A stretch of DNA of 64,000 nt from Rhizobium oryzihabitans (GCF_010669145.1 NZ_CP048632.1:2748501-2812500), one strand, 5' to 3'. Positions 26,976 to 35,724 are shown, counted from the stretch's first letter. Notes: a model not told the origin generated them from the letters alone. Made by a program: numbers and translations.

Positions 26976-27968
26976 CTATTTCAGCGCCGCATCGGTGATT
27001 TCGGTGGTGAAAGCGCCGGAGGGTTCCTTGGTGATGACCGGATCGGAACCGCCGCCCAGCAGGGTTTTCACCGTCCGTTCGTAGTCCGCCTTGTCGAGTG
27101 CGCCCTTCGAGCCGGCCGTCAGTTTTGCCACTTCGCCCATCATGCGCTTCTGGTGCTTTTCGGTCTGTGCGCCGGAGGCGTCGTTTTCCAGCACGATGTC
27201 GGCCGCATCGTCAGGGTTTTCTTCCGCCCATTTCCAGCCCTTCATGGAAGCGCGGACGAATTTGACCATGTCTTCCTTGAACTTGGCGTCCTTCAGCTTG
27301 TCTTCCAGAACGTAGAGACCGTCTTCCAGCGTCGCCACGCCTTCCGCCTCATATTTGAAGGTGACGAGTTCCTCCGGCTTGATGCCGGCATCAATGACCT
27401 GCCAATATTCATTATAGGTCATGGTGGAAATGCAGGCGGCCTGCTTTTGCAGCAGCGGATCGACGTTGAAGCCCTGTTTGAGGACGGTGACGCCATCCGC
27501 GCCGCCGGTGGTCGGGATTTTCAGATGCGCCATCCACGAGAGGAACGGATACTCATTGCCGAAGAACCAGACGCCGAGTGTCTTGCCCTTAAAGTCATCG
27601 GGCTTGGTGACGCCGGTTTCCTTGAGGCAGGTCAGCATCATGCCAGAGGTCTTGAAAGGCTGGGCGATGTTGACGAGCGGAACACCCTTTTCCCGGGTGG
27701 CGAGTGCCGAGGGCATCCAGTCGACGATGACATCCGCGCCGCCGCCGGCCAGAACCTGTGCAGGCGCGATATCCGGGCCGCCGGGCTTGATGTCGACGTC
27801 GAGGCCTTCCGCCTCGTAGAAGCCTTTATCCTTGGCGACGTAATAACCGGCGAACTGCGCCTGCGTCACCCATTTCAGCTGCAGGGTGATCTTGTCGGCG
27901 GCCTCGGCGCTCACCGCCGTCAGGATTGACGCGCCGGCAAGAAGCATGGATGCAAGTTTCATTTTCAT
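26976..27968 (-). CDS. ABC transporter substrate-binding protein (NMT1/THI5-like)
   Basis: A 330-residue periplasmic protein with signal peptide (LASMLLAGASILTAVSAEA) and the NMT1/THI5-type start ITLQLKWVTQAQFAGYYVAKDKGFY. This fold binds pyrimidine-like ligands such as thiamin precursors. Two permeases and an ATPase precede it in the operon, together with dihydropyrimidinase, so the ligand is probably a pyrimidine, hydantoin or ureido compound; this is inference from context. It is the last gene of the operon and is followed by a strong terminator. Confidence 0.88.
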   Translation of the reverse strand: MKMKLASMLLAGASILTAVSAEAADKITLQLKWVTQAQFAGYYVAKDKGFYEAEGLDVDIKPGGPDIAPAQVLAGGGADVIVDWMPSALATREKGVPLVNIAQPFKTSGMMLTCLKETGVTKPDDFKGKTLGVWFFGNEYPFLSWMAHLKIPTTGGADGVTVLKQGFNVDPLLQKQAACISTMTYNEYWQVIDAGIKPEELVTFKYEAEGVATLEDGLYVLEDKLKDAKFKEDMVKFVRASMKGWKWAEENPDDAADIVLENDASGAQTEKHQKRMMGEVAKLTAGSKGALDKADYERTVKTLLGGGSDPVITKEPSGAFTTEITDAALK

Positions 27969-27989
27969 CGCTGTTCCCTTTTTCGTTAT

Positions 27990-28862
27990 TTACGTTCGTC
28001 CCCCACGGACGGACGGATGCCAGAAGGTGACGGCCCGCTCTGCGAGCGCCACCAGACCGTAAAAGCCTGAGCCCGCGAGCGCGGCGACCGCGATTTCGGC
28101 CCAGACCATATCGACATTGCTGCGGCCCATTTCCGCCGAGATGCGGAAACCCATGCCGACGATGGGCGTGCCGAAGAATTCGGCGACGATGGCGCCGATC
28201 AGCGCGAGCGTTGAGTTGATCTTCAGTGCGTTGAAGATGAAGGGCCAGGCGGCGGGCAGGCGCAGTTTCACCAATGTCTGCCACCAGCCGGCGGCATAGG
28301 TGCGCATCAGGTCGCGCTCCATGTGGCTGGAAGCGGCAAGCCCCTGAACCGTGTTCACCAGCATCGGGAAAAAGGTCATGATGACGACGACGGCCACTTT
28401 TGACTGCCAGTCGAAGCCGAACCACATGACCATGATGGGCGCGATGCCGACGACAGGCAGAGCGGAGACGAAATTGCCGATGGGCAGCAGTCCGCGCTGC
28501 AGGAAGGGCGAACGGTCGATGAGGATGGCGACGATAAAGCCAAGACCGCAGCCGAGCACATAACCCGTCAGCACCGATTTGAGGAAGGTCTGGCGGAAAT
28601 CCGCCCAGAGGATCGGCAGGGACGTGAGAAGGCGTGTAAGGATGGCGCTCGGTGCCGGCAGCAGGATGGGCGGCACGGAAAAACCGCGCACCACGCCTTC
28701 CCAGAGCGCGAGAATGGCCAGCCCGAAGAGGAGCGGCACGGCCATGCGGCTGATGCGCTTTATCGCTGGCGAGAAGAATTTGCGACGTACCAGCCATTCG
28801 TTGAAGGCCCAGGCGGCAAGCCAGAACAGGATCGCGCCGAAAAACCAGCCGGGATGGGTCAT
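27990..28862 (-). CDS. ABC transporter permease (SsuC/TauC type)
   Basis: A 290-residue permease with about six membrane helices and the EAA-type cytoplasmic loop (DLMRTYAAGWWQTLVKLRLPAAWPFIFNALKI). It is one of two permeases for the pyrimidine-linked ABC transporter. The ATG at 28862 overlaps the stop of the preceding permease as ATGA; a longer upstream frame to 28961 is rejected for that reason. It extends to 21 bases before the substrate-binding gene. Confidence 0.9.
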   Translation of the reverse strand: MTHPGWFFGAILFWLAAWAFNEWLVRRKFFSPAIKRISRMAVPLLFGLAILALWEGVVRGFSVPPILLPAPSAILTRLLTSLPILWADFRQTFLKSVLTGYVLGCGLGFIVAILIDRSPFLQRGLLPIGNFVSALPVVGIAPIMVMWFGFDWQSKVAVVVIMTFFPMLVNTVQGLAASSHMERDLMRTYAAGWWQTLVKLRLPAAWPFIFNALKINSTLALIGAIVAEFFGTPIVGMGFRISAEMGRSNVDMVWAEIAVAALAGSGFYGLVALAERAVTFWHPSVRGGRT

Positions 28863-29734
28863 GGCCGGGCTCCCATTCTCTTGAGGACGGCCGCGTGAGC
28901 AATGCCGATGATCGACACCAGAATGGCGGCGACTCCGGCGGCCATGAACAGCGCCGCCCATATCTGCACCGTCTGGCCGTAATAGGAACCGGAGAGCAGG
29001 CGCGCGCCGAGACCGGCGACGGCGCCTGTCGGCAATTCGCCGACGATGGCGCCGACCAGTGCGATGGCGATGGCGATCTTCAGCGAGGTGAAGAGATAGG
29101 GCAGGGCCGAGGGCCAGCGCAGCTTCCAGAAGATCTGGCTAGGTGAGGCATTATAGGTGTGCATCAGGTCCAGCTGGATGGTTTCCGGGCTTCTGAGACC
29201 CTTCACCATGCCGACGACGATGGGGAAGAAGGAGAGATAGGTGGAGATCAGCGCCTTCGGCAACAGCCCGGAGATGCCGATGGAGTTCAGCACAACGATG
29301 ATCATCGGCGCGACGGCAAGGATCGGGATCGTCTGGCTGGCGATGATCCACGGCATGACCGAGCGGTCCATGGCGCGGTTGTGGATGATGGCGACGGCCA
29401 AGAGGATGCCGAGCACCGCGCCGATGGCGAAACCAAGCAGCGTGGCCGAGAGCGTGACGCCGGCGTGATAGATGAGGCTGCGCTTGGAAGTGATCGCCTT
29501 GTTGGCGGTGGTGTCCCACAGTTCCGCGACGATCTGGTGCGGGGCGGGGAGAACCGGGCGTTCCTGGGCGAAGGTTTGCGGCAGGAGTTCGAAGAAGCCC
29601 GGCGTTTGACCGGCGCGGGTGGCCTGGTCGCGGGCGAATTGCATGTTGAGGTAGACGACCGCGAGGTGCCAGAGGATGAGGATGGCGAGGAGGACGGTGA
29701 GGATGGGGAGGATGCGGTGGCGGAGGAGGGTCAT
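28859..29734 (-). CDS. ABC transporter permease (SsuC/TauC type)
   Basis: A 291-residue permease with an N-terminal helix (ILPILTVLLAILILWHLAVVYL), a periplasmic insert (PQTFAQERPVLPAPHQIVAEL), and the EAA loop LDLMHTYNASPSQIFWKLRWPSALPYLFTSLKIA. It pairs with the next permease to form the membrane channel. It overlaps the ATPase stop and the next permease start, each by ATGA, so translation of all three is coupled. Confidence 0.9.
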   Translation of the reverse strand: MTLLRHRILPILTVLLAILILWHLAVVYLNMQFARDQATRAGQTPGFFELLPQTFAQERPVLPAPHQIVAELWDTTANKAITSKRSLIYHAGVTLSATLLGFAIGAVLGILLAVAIIHNRAMDRSVMPWIIASQTIPILAVAPMIIVVLNSIGISGLLPKALISTYLSFFPIVVGMVKGLRSPETIQLDLMHTYNASPSQIFWKLRWPSALPYLFTSLKIAIAIALVGAIVGELPTGAVAGLGARLLSGSYYGQTVQIWAALFMAAGVAAILVSIIGIAHAAVLKRMGARP

Positions 29735-30750
29735 TGTGGCGCCCTCGGTGGGTGGGGCGTACGCTTACTCCGAGGGTGAGGTTTACCCCCCTCTGTCCTG
29801 CCGGGCATCTCCCCCTCAAGGGGGGAGATCGACTCGTGGTTGGGTTTCGCCCATCTCAACGTTTGCGAATGGAGCGGTGGTAGGGCTTCCTGCCGATCTC
29901 CCCCCTTGAGGGGGAGATGCCCGGCAGGGCAGAGGGGGGTAAAGCTTGCGATGACCTCACCCCTCATAGCTATGCCCGCTTTCAGCCCCTCACGTACCCG
30001 ATGCGCAATCGCCAGAAATTCCGGCGTCTCGCGAATCTCAAGCGGCCTTTCCCGTGGCAGCGTGGACGTGATCACATCCGTCACCCGGCCGGGGCGCGGC
30101 GACATGACGACGATCTTGGTCGAGAGATAGACCGCTTCGGGAATGGAATGGGTGACGAAGCAGATGGTCTTGCCGGTCGTATCCCAGAGTTTCAGCAGCT
30201 GTTCGTTGAGGTGATCGCGGACGATCTCGTCCAGCGCGCCGAAGGGCTCGTCCATCAGTAACAGATCGGCATCGAAGGCGAGTGCGCGGGCGATGGAGGC
30301 GCGCTGCTGCATGCCGCCGGAAAGCTGCCACGGGTATTTCTTGCTGAAACCGCTGAGATTGACGAGGTCGAGCGTGCGGTCGATGCGCTCCTTCTGTTCG
30401 GCCTTTGTATAGCCCATGATTTCGAGCGGCAGCGCGATGTTCTTTTCGATGCTGCGCCAGGGATAAAGGGCTGCGGCCTGAAAGACATAACCGTAGGAGC
30501 GATCCCGGCGGGCGTTTTCCGGCGTGGTGCCGTTGACGGTGATGTCGCCTGACGTGTGTTTTTCAAGATCGGCGATGACCCGAAGGAACGTCGTCTTGCC
30601 GCAGCCGGAAGGGCCGATGAAGGAGACGAAATCGCCCTTGCCGACTTCGAGATCGACATTGGAGAGTGCGTGCACCGGGCCATCGCCCGTTTCGAAGGTG
30701 AGGCCGAGATTTCTGGCGGAAACGACGGAATAGGACGAGGCCTGGTTCAT
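29731..30750 (-). CDS. ABC transporter ATP-binding protein with a repeat-derived C-terminal tail
   Basis: A 339-residue SsuB/TauB-type ATPase. Walker A GPSGCGKTTF is near residue 45, signature LSGGMQQRASIARAL near 143, Walker B LLLMDEPFGALD near 163, and the switch His in CFVTHSIPEAV. Members of this family normally end near residue 260-270. Here the last 70 residues are encoded by a complete inverted mosaic repeat (29784-29943) and short flanking sequence, giving a Pro/Gly/Arg-rich tail such as LCPAGHLPLKGG and its counterpart ISPLEGEMPGRTEGG. The stop still overlaps the permease start as ATGA. It energises the presumed pyrimidine importer. Confidence 0.9.
   Translation of the reverse strand: MNQASSYSVVSARNLGLTFETGDGPVHALSNVDLEVGKGDFVSFIGPSGCGKTTFLRVIADLEKHTSGDITVNGTTPENARRDRSYGYVFQAAALYPWRSIEKNIALPLEIMGYTKAEQKERIDRTLDLVNLSGFSKKYPWQLSGGMQQRASIARALAFDADLLLMDEPFGALDEIVRDHLNEQLLKLWDTTGKTICFVTHSIPEAVYLSTKIVVMSPRPGRVTDVITSTLPRERPLEIRETPEFLAIAHRVREGLKAGIAMRGEVIASFTPLCPAGHLPLKGGDRQEALPPLHSQTLRWAKPNHESISPLEGEMPGRTEGGKPHPRSKRTPHPPRAPQ
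29784..29943. repeat. Inverted mosaic repeat (CTGCCGGGCATCTCCC family), copy 2, inside a coding frame
   Basis: Same family as 4777-4932: CCCCCCTCTGTCCTGCCGGG on the left and GCCCGGCAGGGCAGAGGGGG on the right, each arm with its own ATCTCCCC/GGGGAGAT palindrome. It lies in frame at the 3' end of the ATPase gene. Confidence 0.85.
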
Positions 30751-31190
30751 CTTGGCTTGTTTCCACTTTCCGTCAGGGCCGCGCGCGCCAGCGGCAGCAT
30801 TTGGGTTTCCGTAAGCCTTGCGATCGTTACGCCGGGGTGGCGGTCGAGATCGAGCCAGCGCACTTCCTCTATTTCCGCCTGCGGGGCGACCTCTGTCTGA
30901 AGTCTAGCGATGAATGTATGGGCGACGACGTCGGCCCCCGTCTCATTGGCGGCCTCCTCGCGAAAAACGCCTTCATAACGGGCGGCATTTTCGGGCAGCG
31001 TCAGGCCGATTTCCTCGGCAAGTTCGCGGTGAAGCGCCTGTTCCGGCGTTTCGCCCGGATCGATCTTGCCGCCCGGCTGCATGAACTGCGTGGTGCCGCG
31101 CTTGCGCACGACCAGCATCTGCCGCCGCTCATTGAGGAGAATGGCTGCGGCGATGACGATTTCGCGTTTCGGCCCGGCGCTCACGGTCAT
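30747..31190 (-). CDS. Nudix hydrolase
   Basis: A 147-residue Nudix protein. The Nudix box is intact: it starts at GKIDPGETPEQALHRELAEE and continues IGL, fitting GX5EX7REUXEEXGU. Such enzymes cleave nucleoside diphosphate-linked compounds in a Mg-dependent manner; here the partner genes suggest clean-up of a nucleotide or pyrimidine derivative. It overlaps the ATPase start and the dihydropyrimidinase stop, each by four bases, so it is an integral operon member and not a passing gene. Confidence 0.9.
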   Translation of the reverse strand: MTVSAGPKREIVIAAAILLNERRQMLVVRKRGTTQFMQPGGKIDPGETPEQALHRELAEEIGLTLPENAARYEGVFREEAANETGADVVAHTFIARLQTEVAPQAEIEEVRWLDLDRHPGVTIARLTETQMLPLARAALTESGNKPR

Positions 31191-32641
31191 ACACCCGATG
31201 CCGGGATGCCGCTGCGCTCCACCCTGCGCGGCGCGACGAGTTCCTTCCAGGTGGAAAGCGCCCGGCTGACCGCGGGGTTGGGTGCGCGGGCGACGAACCG
31301 GCCGTGGCCTTCCTGTGTTTCGACGGTGGCCTCCTCGATGCTGACGAGACCGCGCGACAGGGTGAAGCGCGGCAGTCCCTTGACCTTTTGCCCTTCGAAC
31401 ACGTTGTAATCGATGGCCGATTGCTGGCTCGTTGCGCTGATTTTCTTCGTCAGTTGCGGGTCCCAGACGACGATATCGGCATCGCTGCCAACGAGGATCG
31501 CGCCCTTCTTGGGATAGATGTTCAGGATCTTCGCAATATTGGTGGAGGTCACGGCGACGAATTCGTTCATCGTCAGTCGGCCGGTCGCCACGCCATGGGT
31601 CCAGAGCAGTGGCATGCGATCTTCCAGCCCGCCGGTGCCGTTCGGAATCTTTCGGAAATCACCGAGGCCGAAGCGTTTCTGTTCGGTGGTGAAGGCGCAA
31701 TGGTCGGTCGCCACGCATTGCAGCGAGCCGGAGGCGAGACCTGCCCAGAGGCTGTCCTGATGCTGCCGGTTGCGGAAGGGCGGCGACATGACCCGACGGG
31801 CAGCATGATCCCAGTCGGCATTGGCATATTCGCCCTCGTCTAGGATCAGGTGCTGGATCAGCGGCTCGCCGTAAACGCGCATGCCGTTCTGACGCGCGCG
31901 GCGGATCGCTTCATGCGCCTGTTCACACGACGTATGGACGACATAAAGCGGCGCCCCCGCCATATCGGCGATGATGATGGCGCGGTTGGTGGCCTCGCCT
32001 TCGACGGAGGGGGGCCGGGAATAGGCATGCGCCTCGGGGCCGACATTGCCTTCCGCCATCAGCTTTTCCTGCATCTGCGCGACGATATCGCCGTTTTCCG
32101 CATGCACGAAGGGAATGGCGCCAAGTTCGGCGCAGCGCGAGAAGGAGGCGAACATCTCGTCGTCATTCACCATCAGCGCGCCCTTATAGGCCATGAAGTG
32201 CTTGAACGAGTTGATGCCCTTTTCCTGAACGACCGTCTTCATCTCGTTGAAGACCTGCTCACCCCACCAGGTAACGGCCATATGGAAGGAATAATCGCAA
32301 TTGGCGCGCGTCGCCTTGTTGTCCCATCTTTGCAGGGCATCGAGCAGTGACTGGCCGGGCTCGGGCAGGCAGAAATCCACCACCATGGTCGTGCCGCCAG
32401 CAAGGGCCGCCCGCGTGCCGCTTTCGAAATCATCGGCGGAATAGGTGCCCATGAAGGGCATTTCCAGATGCACATGCGGATCGATGCCGCCGGGCATGAC
32501 GTAACATCCCGTCGCATCGAGCACGGTGCCGCCGGTCAGGTCGGGTCCGATCTCGGTGATCCTGCCGCCTTCGATCTTTACGTCGGCCTTGTAGGTGAGG
32601 TCAGCGGTGACGATGGTGCCGTTCTTGATGATGGTGGTCAT
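31187..32641 (-). CDS. hydA: Dihydropyrimidinase (hydantoinase)
   Basis: A 484-residue amidohydrolase that opens the ring of dihydrouracil, dihydrothymine or hydantoins, the second step of reductive pyrimidine breakdown. Metal ligands are visible in GGIDPHVHLEMPF near residue 55, the carbamylated Lys in NSFKHFMAYKGA near 150, later His in YVVHTSCEQAHEA, and the Asp in CVATDHCAF. Length fits the family. It is followed by Nudix and transporter genes and preceded, 20 bases away, by a small unknown gene. Products would pass to the amidohydrolase encoded upstream in the operon. Confidence 0.94.
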   Translation of the reverse strand: MTTIIKNGTIVTADLTYKADVKIEGGRITEIGPDLTGGTVLDATGCYVMPGGIDPHVHLEMPFMGTYSADDFESGTRAALAGGTTMVVDFCLPEPGQSLLDALQRWDNKATRANCDYSFHMAVTWWGEQVFNEMKTVVQEKGINSFKHFMAYKGALMVNDDEMFASFSRCAELGAIPFVHAENGDIVAQMQEKLMAEGNVGPEAHAYSRPPSVEGEATNRAIIIADMAGAPLYVVHTSCEQAHEAIRRARQNGMRVYGEPLIQHLILDEGEYANADWDHAARRVMSPPFRNRQHQDSLWAGLASGSLQCVATDHCAFTTEQKRFGLGDFRKIPNGTGGLEDRMPLLWTHGVATGRLTMNEFVAVTSTNIAKILNIYPKKGAILVGSDADIVVWDPQLTKKISATSQQSAIDYNVFEGQKVKGLPRFTLSRGLVSIEEATVETQEGHGRFVARAPNPAVSRALSTWKELVAPRRVERSGIPASGV

Positions 32642-32661
32642 AATTGACGTTCCATTTAGAG

Positions 32662-33000
32662 TTAAACCTTTGAACGACGCATCTTCACTGCGTATTGGTT
32701 GGCCTGTAGGCGGTCACGAGCTTTGTTAATTTCTTCGGGTAAAAACAGATCCAGCCATCTGACGTCCTCGACCACCAACGCCTCGACGGTCAAATCAAGA
32801 CGCTTCGCGAGCATCAACGCGGTGTATCCTTGCGATTGCTGCTCAGCGTTGATGAGTGTTTTGGCTGTCGCTACGCCTCCACGATTGAGGAGCATGTTGT
32901 AGAAGATCGTCGCGTTATATTTTGCTTCAGATTTTGCGCGATGATAAATCTCAAACATCGCCATCTCGAATTTCTGCTCCAAGGGCGAGATTTTTTTCAT
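32662..33000 (-). CDS. Small conserved protein of unknown function in the pyrimidine operon
   Basis: A 112-residue, mostly helical protein starting MKKISPLEQKFEMAMFEIYH, with RAKSEAKYNATIFYNMLLNR and LDLTVEALVVEDVRWLDLFLPEEINKARDRL. It resembles a widely scattered family of stand-alone hypothetical proteins (ATRFLQM...LTVEALVL pattern from memory) with no known function. Its ATG overlaps the stop of the amidohydrolase gene as ATGA. The coding stretch is clearly less GC-rich than its neighbours, which suggests it was inserted into an existing operon. Confidence 0.8.
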   Translation of the reverse strand: MKKISPLEQKFEMAMFEIYHRAKSEAKYNATIFYNMLLNRGGVATAKTLINAEQQSQGYTALMLAKRLDLTVEALVVEDVRWLDLFLPEEINKARDRLQANQYAVKMRRSKV

Positions 33001-34244
33001 TCCACGATCTCCGCAGTCTCAAGCACCGCATGCAGCAGCACGTCGCAGCCCGCGGCGGCCCATTCCGGCGAAATTTCCTCCGCTTCGTTGTGGGAAAGCC
33101 CGTCCACGCAGGGGCAGAAGATCATGGTGGAGGGGGCGACCCTTGCGGTCCAGCAGGCATCATGGCCGGCGCCGGAGATGATGTCCATGTGGCTGTAGCC
33201 GAGTTTTTCCGCGGCAGAGCGCACGCGGCCGACAAGCACCGGATCGAAGGTGACGGGATCGAAATGGCCGATGGCCTCGATCGTGCAGCCGACGCCGAGT
33301 TCTTCGGCGATAACAGGCACTTCGTGTTCGAAGATGGCGCGCATGCTGTCGAGTTTCGCCTGTGAGGGAGTTCTGAGGTCGATGGTGAAGACCACCTTGC
33401 CGGGCAGCACGTTGCGGGAATTGGGCGTGAAGATCATCTGGCCGACGCCGGCGACCGCGCCCGGTTGGTGGGCCATCGCCACTTCCTGCACCTTTTCGAG
33501 GATGCGGGCAGCAGCCAAGCCGGCATTGACGCGCATCGCCATCGGCGTTGAGCCGGTATGCGCTTCCTTGCCGGTCAGCGTCACCTCCAGCCACCACAGG
33601 CCCTGGCAATGGGTGACGACGCCAATCTGTTTGCCTTCTGCCTCGAGGATCGGCCCCTGTTCGATGTGATATTCGAAATAGGCGTGCATTTTGCGCGCGC
33701 CCACCTCTTCCTCGCCCAGCCAGCCAATGCGCTTCAGCTCCTCGCCATAGGTCTTGCCGTCCGTATCGGTACGGCCATAGGCGTAATCGAGATCGTGAAC
33801 GCCGGCGAAGACGCCGGAGGCCAGCATGGCAGGGGCAAAGCGTGCGCCTTCCTCGTTCGCCCAATTGGTGACGACGATCGGGTGTTTCGTCTTTATGTTC
33901 AGGTCGTTCAAGCTGCGCACCACTTCCAGCCCGGCCAGCACGCCGAGCACGCCGTCGAACTTGCCGCCGGTTGGCTGGGTGTCGAGGTGGCTGCCGATAT
34001 AAACGGGAAGCGCGTCCGGATCCTCGCCGGGGCGGGTGGCGAACATGGTGCCCATGCGGTCGACGCCAAGCGTCAGGCCTGCCGCTTCACACCAGCGCTG
34101 AAAGAGACTGCGGCCCTGCGCGTCCTCATCCGTCAGGGTGCGGCGATTATTGCCGCCGGCGATGCCGGGGCCGATTTTCGCCATGTCCATCAGACTGTCC
34201 CACAGACGGTCGCCATTGACCGTCAAGTTCTTACCCGCCGCCAT
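32997..34244 (-). CDS. hyuC: N-carbamoyl-amino-acid / beta-ureidopropionate amidohydrolase
   Basis: A 415-residue zinc-dependent M20-like hydrolase. Metal-binding signatures are YIGSHLDTQPTGGKFDGVLG, the Glu pair in WANEEGARFAP, and GAGHDACW near the end; the dimerisation domain contains HTGSTPMAMRVNAG. It hydrolyses N-carbamoyl-beta-alanine (or allantoate-like ureido acids) to the amino acid, CO2 and ammonia, the third step after dihydropyrimidinase. It is the first gene of the operon, and a RutR-type operator lies in its promoter region. Confidence 0.9.
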   Translation of the reverse strand: MAAGKNLTVNGDRLWDSLMDMAKIGPGIAGGNNRRTLTDEDAQGRSLFQRWCEAAGLTLGVDRMGTMFATRPGEDPDALPVYIGSHLDTQPTGGKFDGVLGVLAGLEVVRSLNDLNIKTKHPIVVTNWANEEGARFAPAMLASGVFAGVHDLDYAYGRTDTDGKTYGEELKRIGWLGEEEVGARKMHAYFEYHIEQGPILEAEGKQIGVVTHCQGLWWLEVTLTGKEAHTGSTPMAMRVNAGLAAARILEKVQEVAMAHQPGAVAGVGQMIFTPNSRNVLPGKVVFTIDLRTPSQAKLDSMRAIFEHEVPVIAEELGVGCTIEAIGHFDPVTFDPVLVGRVRSAAEKLGYSHMDIISGAGHDACWTARVAPSTMIFCPCVDGLSHNEAEEISPEWAAAGCDVLLHAVLETAEIVE

Positions 34245-34353
34245 GAAGTGTCGTCCTCACCTGTTTTGTTTTTATCGAAGCAAAGCTTGTGCCGTTCCCG
34301 TTTTTGCCGGTTAAGATAACAGCCATTGCCTTGTGATGGCGATGGGGGATAAA

Positions 34354-34369
34354 TTGACCGGCTGGTAAA
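34354..34369. promoter_or_regulatory. RutR-type operator
   Basis: TTGACCGGCTGGTAAA matches TTGACCA-NN-TGGTCAA in twelve of fourteen fixed bases. It lies 110 bases from the hyuC start and 136 bases from the divergent tetR-family start. Confidence 0.7.
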
Positions 34370-34504
34370 CATTGCAAATTCGCCATGATGTCAGCAAGGG
34401 ATTTTCGTGACGAATCGCACTAATTTTGCCTAAACTGTACGCGGCGATTATTTTTTAAGCATACTGTAACGGCAATTGCATCGAAAAGAAACAGAGAGCT
34501 GAGA

Positions 34505-35146
34505 ATGGCCATACCGCGAGCAGCGAAAACACAGAAGCGGACGCGTATTCAGGAAGAAAAGCAGGAAGCTATCCTCGAGGCGGCGCTCAGTGTGTTCTCC
34601 ACCAACGGCTTTCGCGGTTCCACCATCGACCAGATTGCCGAGGCGGCCGGCATGTCGAAACCGAACGTGCTTTATTATTTCCGCACCAAGGAGGCGATGC
34701 ATCGCGCGCTGATCGAGCGGGTGCTGGACACATGGCTTGATCCGCTCAGGGCTTTCGATGCTGAGGGTAACCCCGAAAGCGAAATCCGCTCCTATATTCG
34801 CCGCAAGCTGGAGATGTCGCGGGACTTTCCGCGTGAGAGCCGCCTGTTCGCCAATGAAATCCTGCAGGGCGCGCCGCATATCGAGGACGAGCTGAAGGGG
34901 CCGCTGAAGCAACTGGTGGATGAAAAAGCCGAGGTGATCCGCGCCTGGGTGAAGGCCGGGCGGATGGCCAAATGTGATCCCTACCACCTGATTTTCTCGA
35001 TCTGGTCGACCACCCAGCACTATGCGGATTTCGACGTTCAGGTGCGTGCGGTGCTGGGCGACAAGAACGGTGGCGAGGGGCGTTTTGAGGATGCGGCCCG
35101 GCATCTGGAGCAGCTTTTCATGGGCGGATTGCGGATTAGCGGCTGA
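34505..35146 (+). CDS. rutR: TetR-family regulator, RutR-like
   Basis: A 213-residue TetR protein. The helix-turn-helix is TIDQIAEAAGMSKPNVLYYF at about residues 41-60, and the C-terminal part (RRKLEMSRDFPRESRLFANEILQGAP, DPYHLIFSIWSTTQHYADF) is of the RutR/YcdC ligand-binding type. E. coli RutR binds uracil and thymine and releases DNA when they are present. Divergence from hyuC with a RutR-type box between them supports the assignment. The name is given by similarity and context only. Confidence 0.8.
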   Translation: MAIPRAAKTQKRTRIQEEKQEAILEAALSVFSTNGFRGSTIDQIAEAAGMSKPNVLYYFRTKEAMHRALIERVLDTWLDPLRAFDAEGNPESEIRSYIRRKLEMSRDFPRESRLFANEILQGAPHIEDELKGPLKQLVDEKAEVIRAWVKAGRMAKCDPYHLIFSIWSTTQHYADFDVQVRAVLGDKNGGEGRFEDAARHLEQLFMGGLRISG

Positions 35147-35298
35147 GCCGTGGGGTTCTCGCGATGATGTGATCGGTTCTTTGTGTCAAAACATGAGGAA
35201 AATTATCACCTTTATACTTTACTCCAAAACTCATCTTTATTATGGTGCCGACATCCCGAACGTCCGGGGCATTGAAAAATCAACCGGCAGGTGAGGGA

Positions 35299-35724
35299 AT
35301 GGCACGCAAGGAAAAGAAGAAGGCGGGACGCGGCGAAAAGCAGGGCAAGGGCGCGCAACAGACCGAAAGGGATGTGGCCGAACAGCAGCTTTCCGGCCCG
35401 AAGAGCTTTCTTTATGTCGGCGGCCGTGACTGTCAGGTTGCGCATCTTCGCCAGATTGCCAGCAATTTCGGTGCCGAACTCATCCATCACGATGGCGGGT
35501 TGCGTGAGGCGGTCTCGCGCATCGATACCGTTCTTCCCTCCGTCGACTGCGTTTTCTGCCCGATCGACTGTATCAGCCACGATGCGTGTCTGCGGGTGAA
35601 GTCCGGTTGCAAGAAATTCGGCAAGACGTTCATTCCGCTGCGCAATGGCAGCAAATCCAGTCTGGAGCGGGCGCTGCAGACGATGAATGAACGGACCTCC
35701 AACGATGAGCGACGAGCACAATAA
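35299..35724 (+). CDS. DUF2325-type small protein
   Basis: A 141-residue protein. A very basic, probably disordered N-terminus (MARKEKKKAGRGEKQGKGAQ) leads into a DUF2325 domain: FLYVGGRDCQVAHLRQIASNF, then IHHDGG, and a Cys-containing CVFCPIDCISHDACLRVKSGCKKFG. Six cysteines in this part suggest metal or redox chemistry. The start at 35299 has a GAGGGA ribosome site; a longer frame to 35242 is rejected. It overlaps the next small gene by 20 bases. Function unknown. Confidence 0.78.
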   Translation: MARKEKKKAGRGEKQGKGAQQTERDVAEQQLSGPKSFLYVGGRDCQVAHLRQIASNFGAELIHHDGGLREAVSRIDTVLPSVDCVFCPIDCISHDACLRVKSGCKKFGKTFIPLRNGSKSSLERALQTMNERTSNDERRAQ

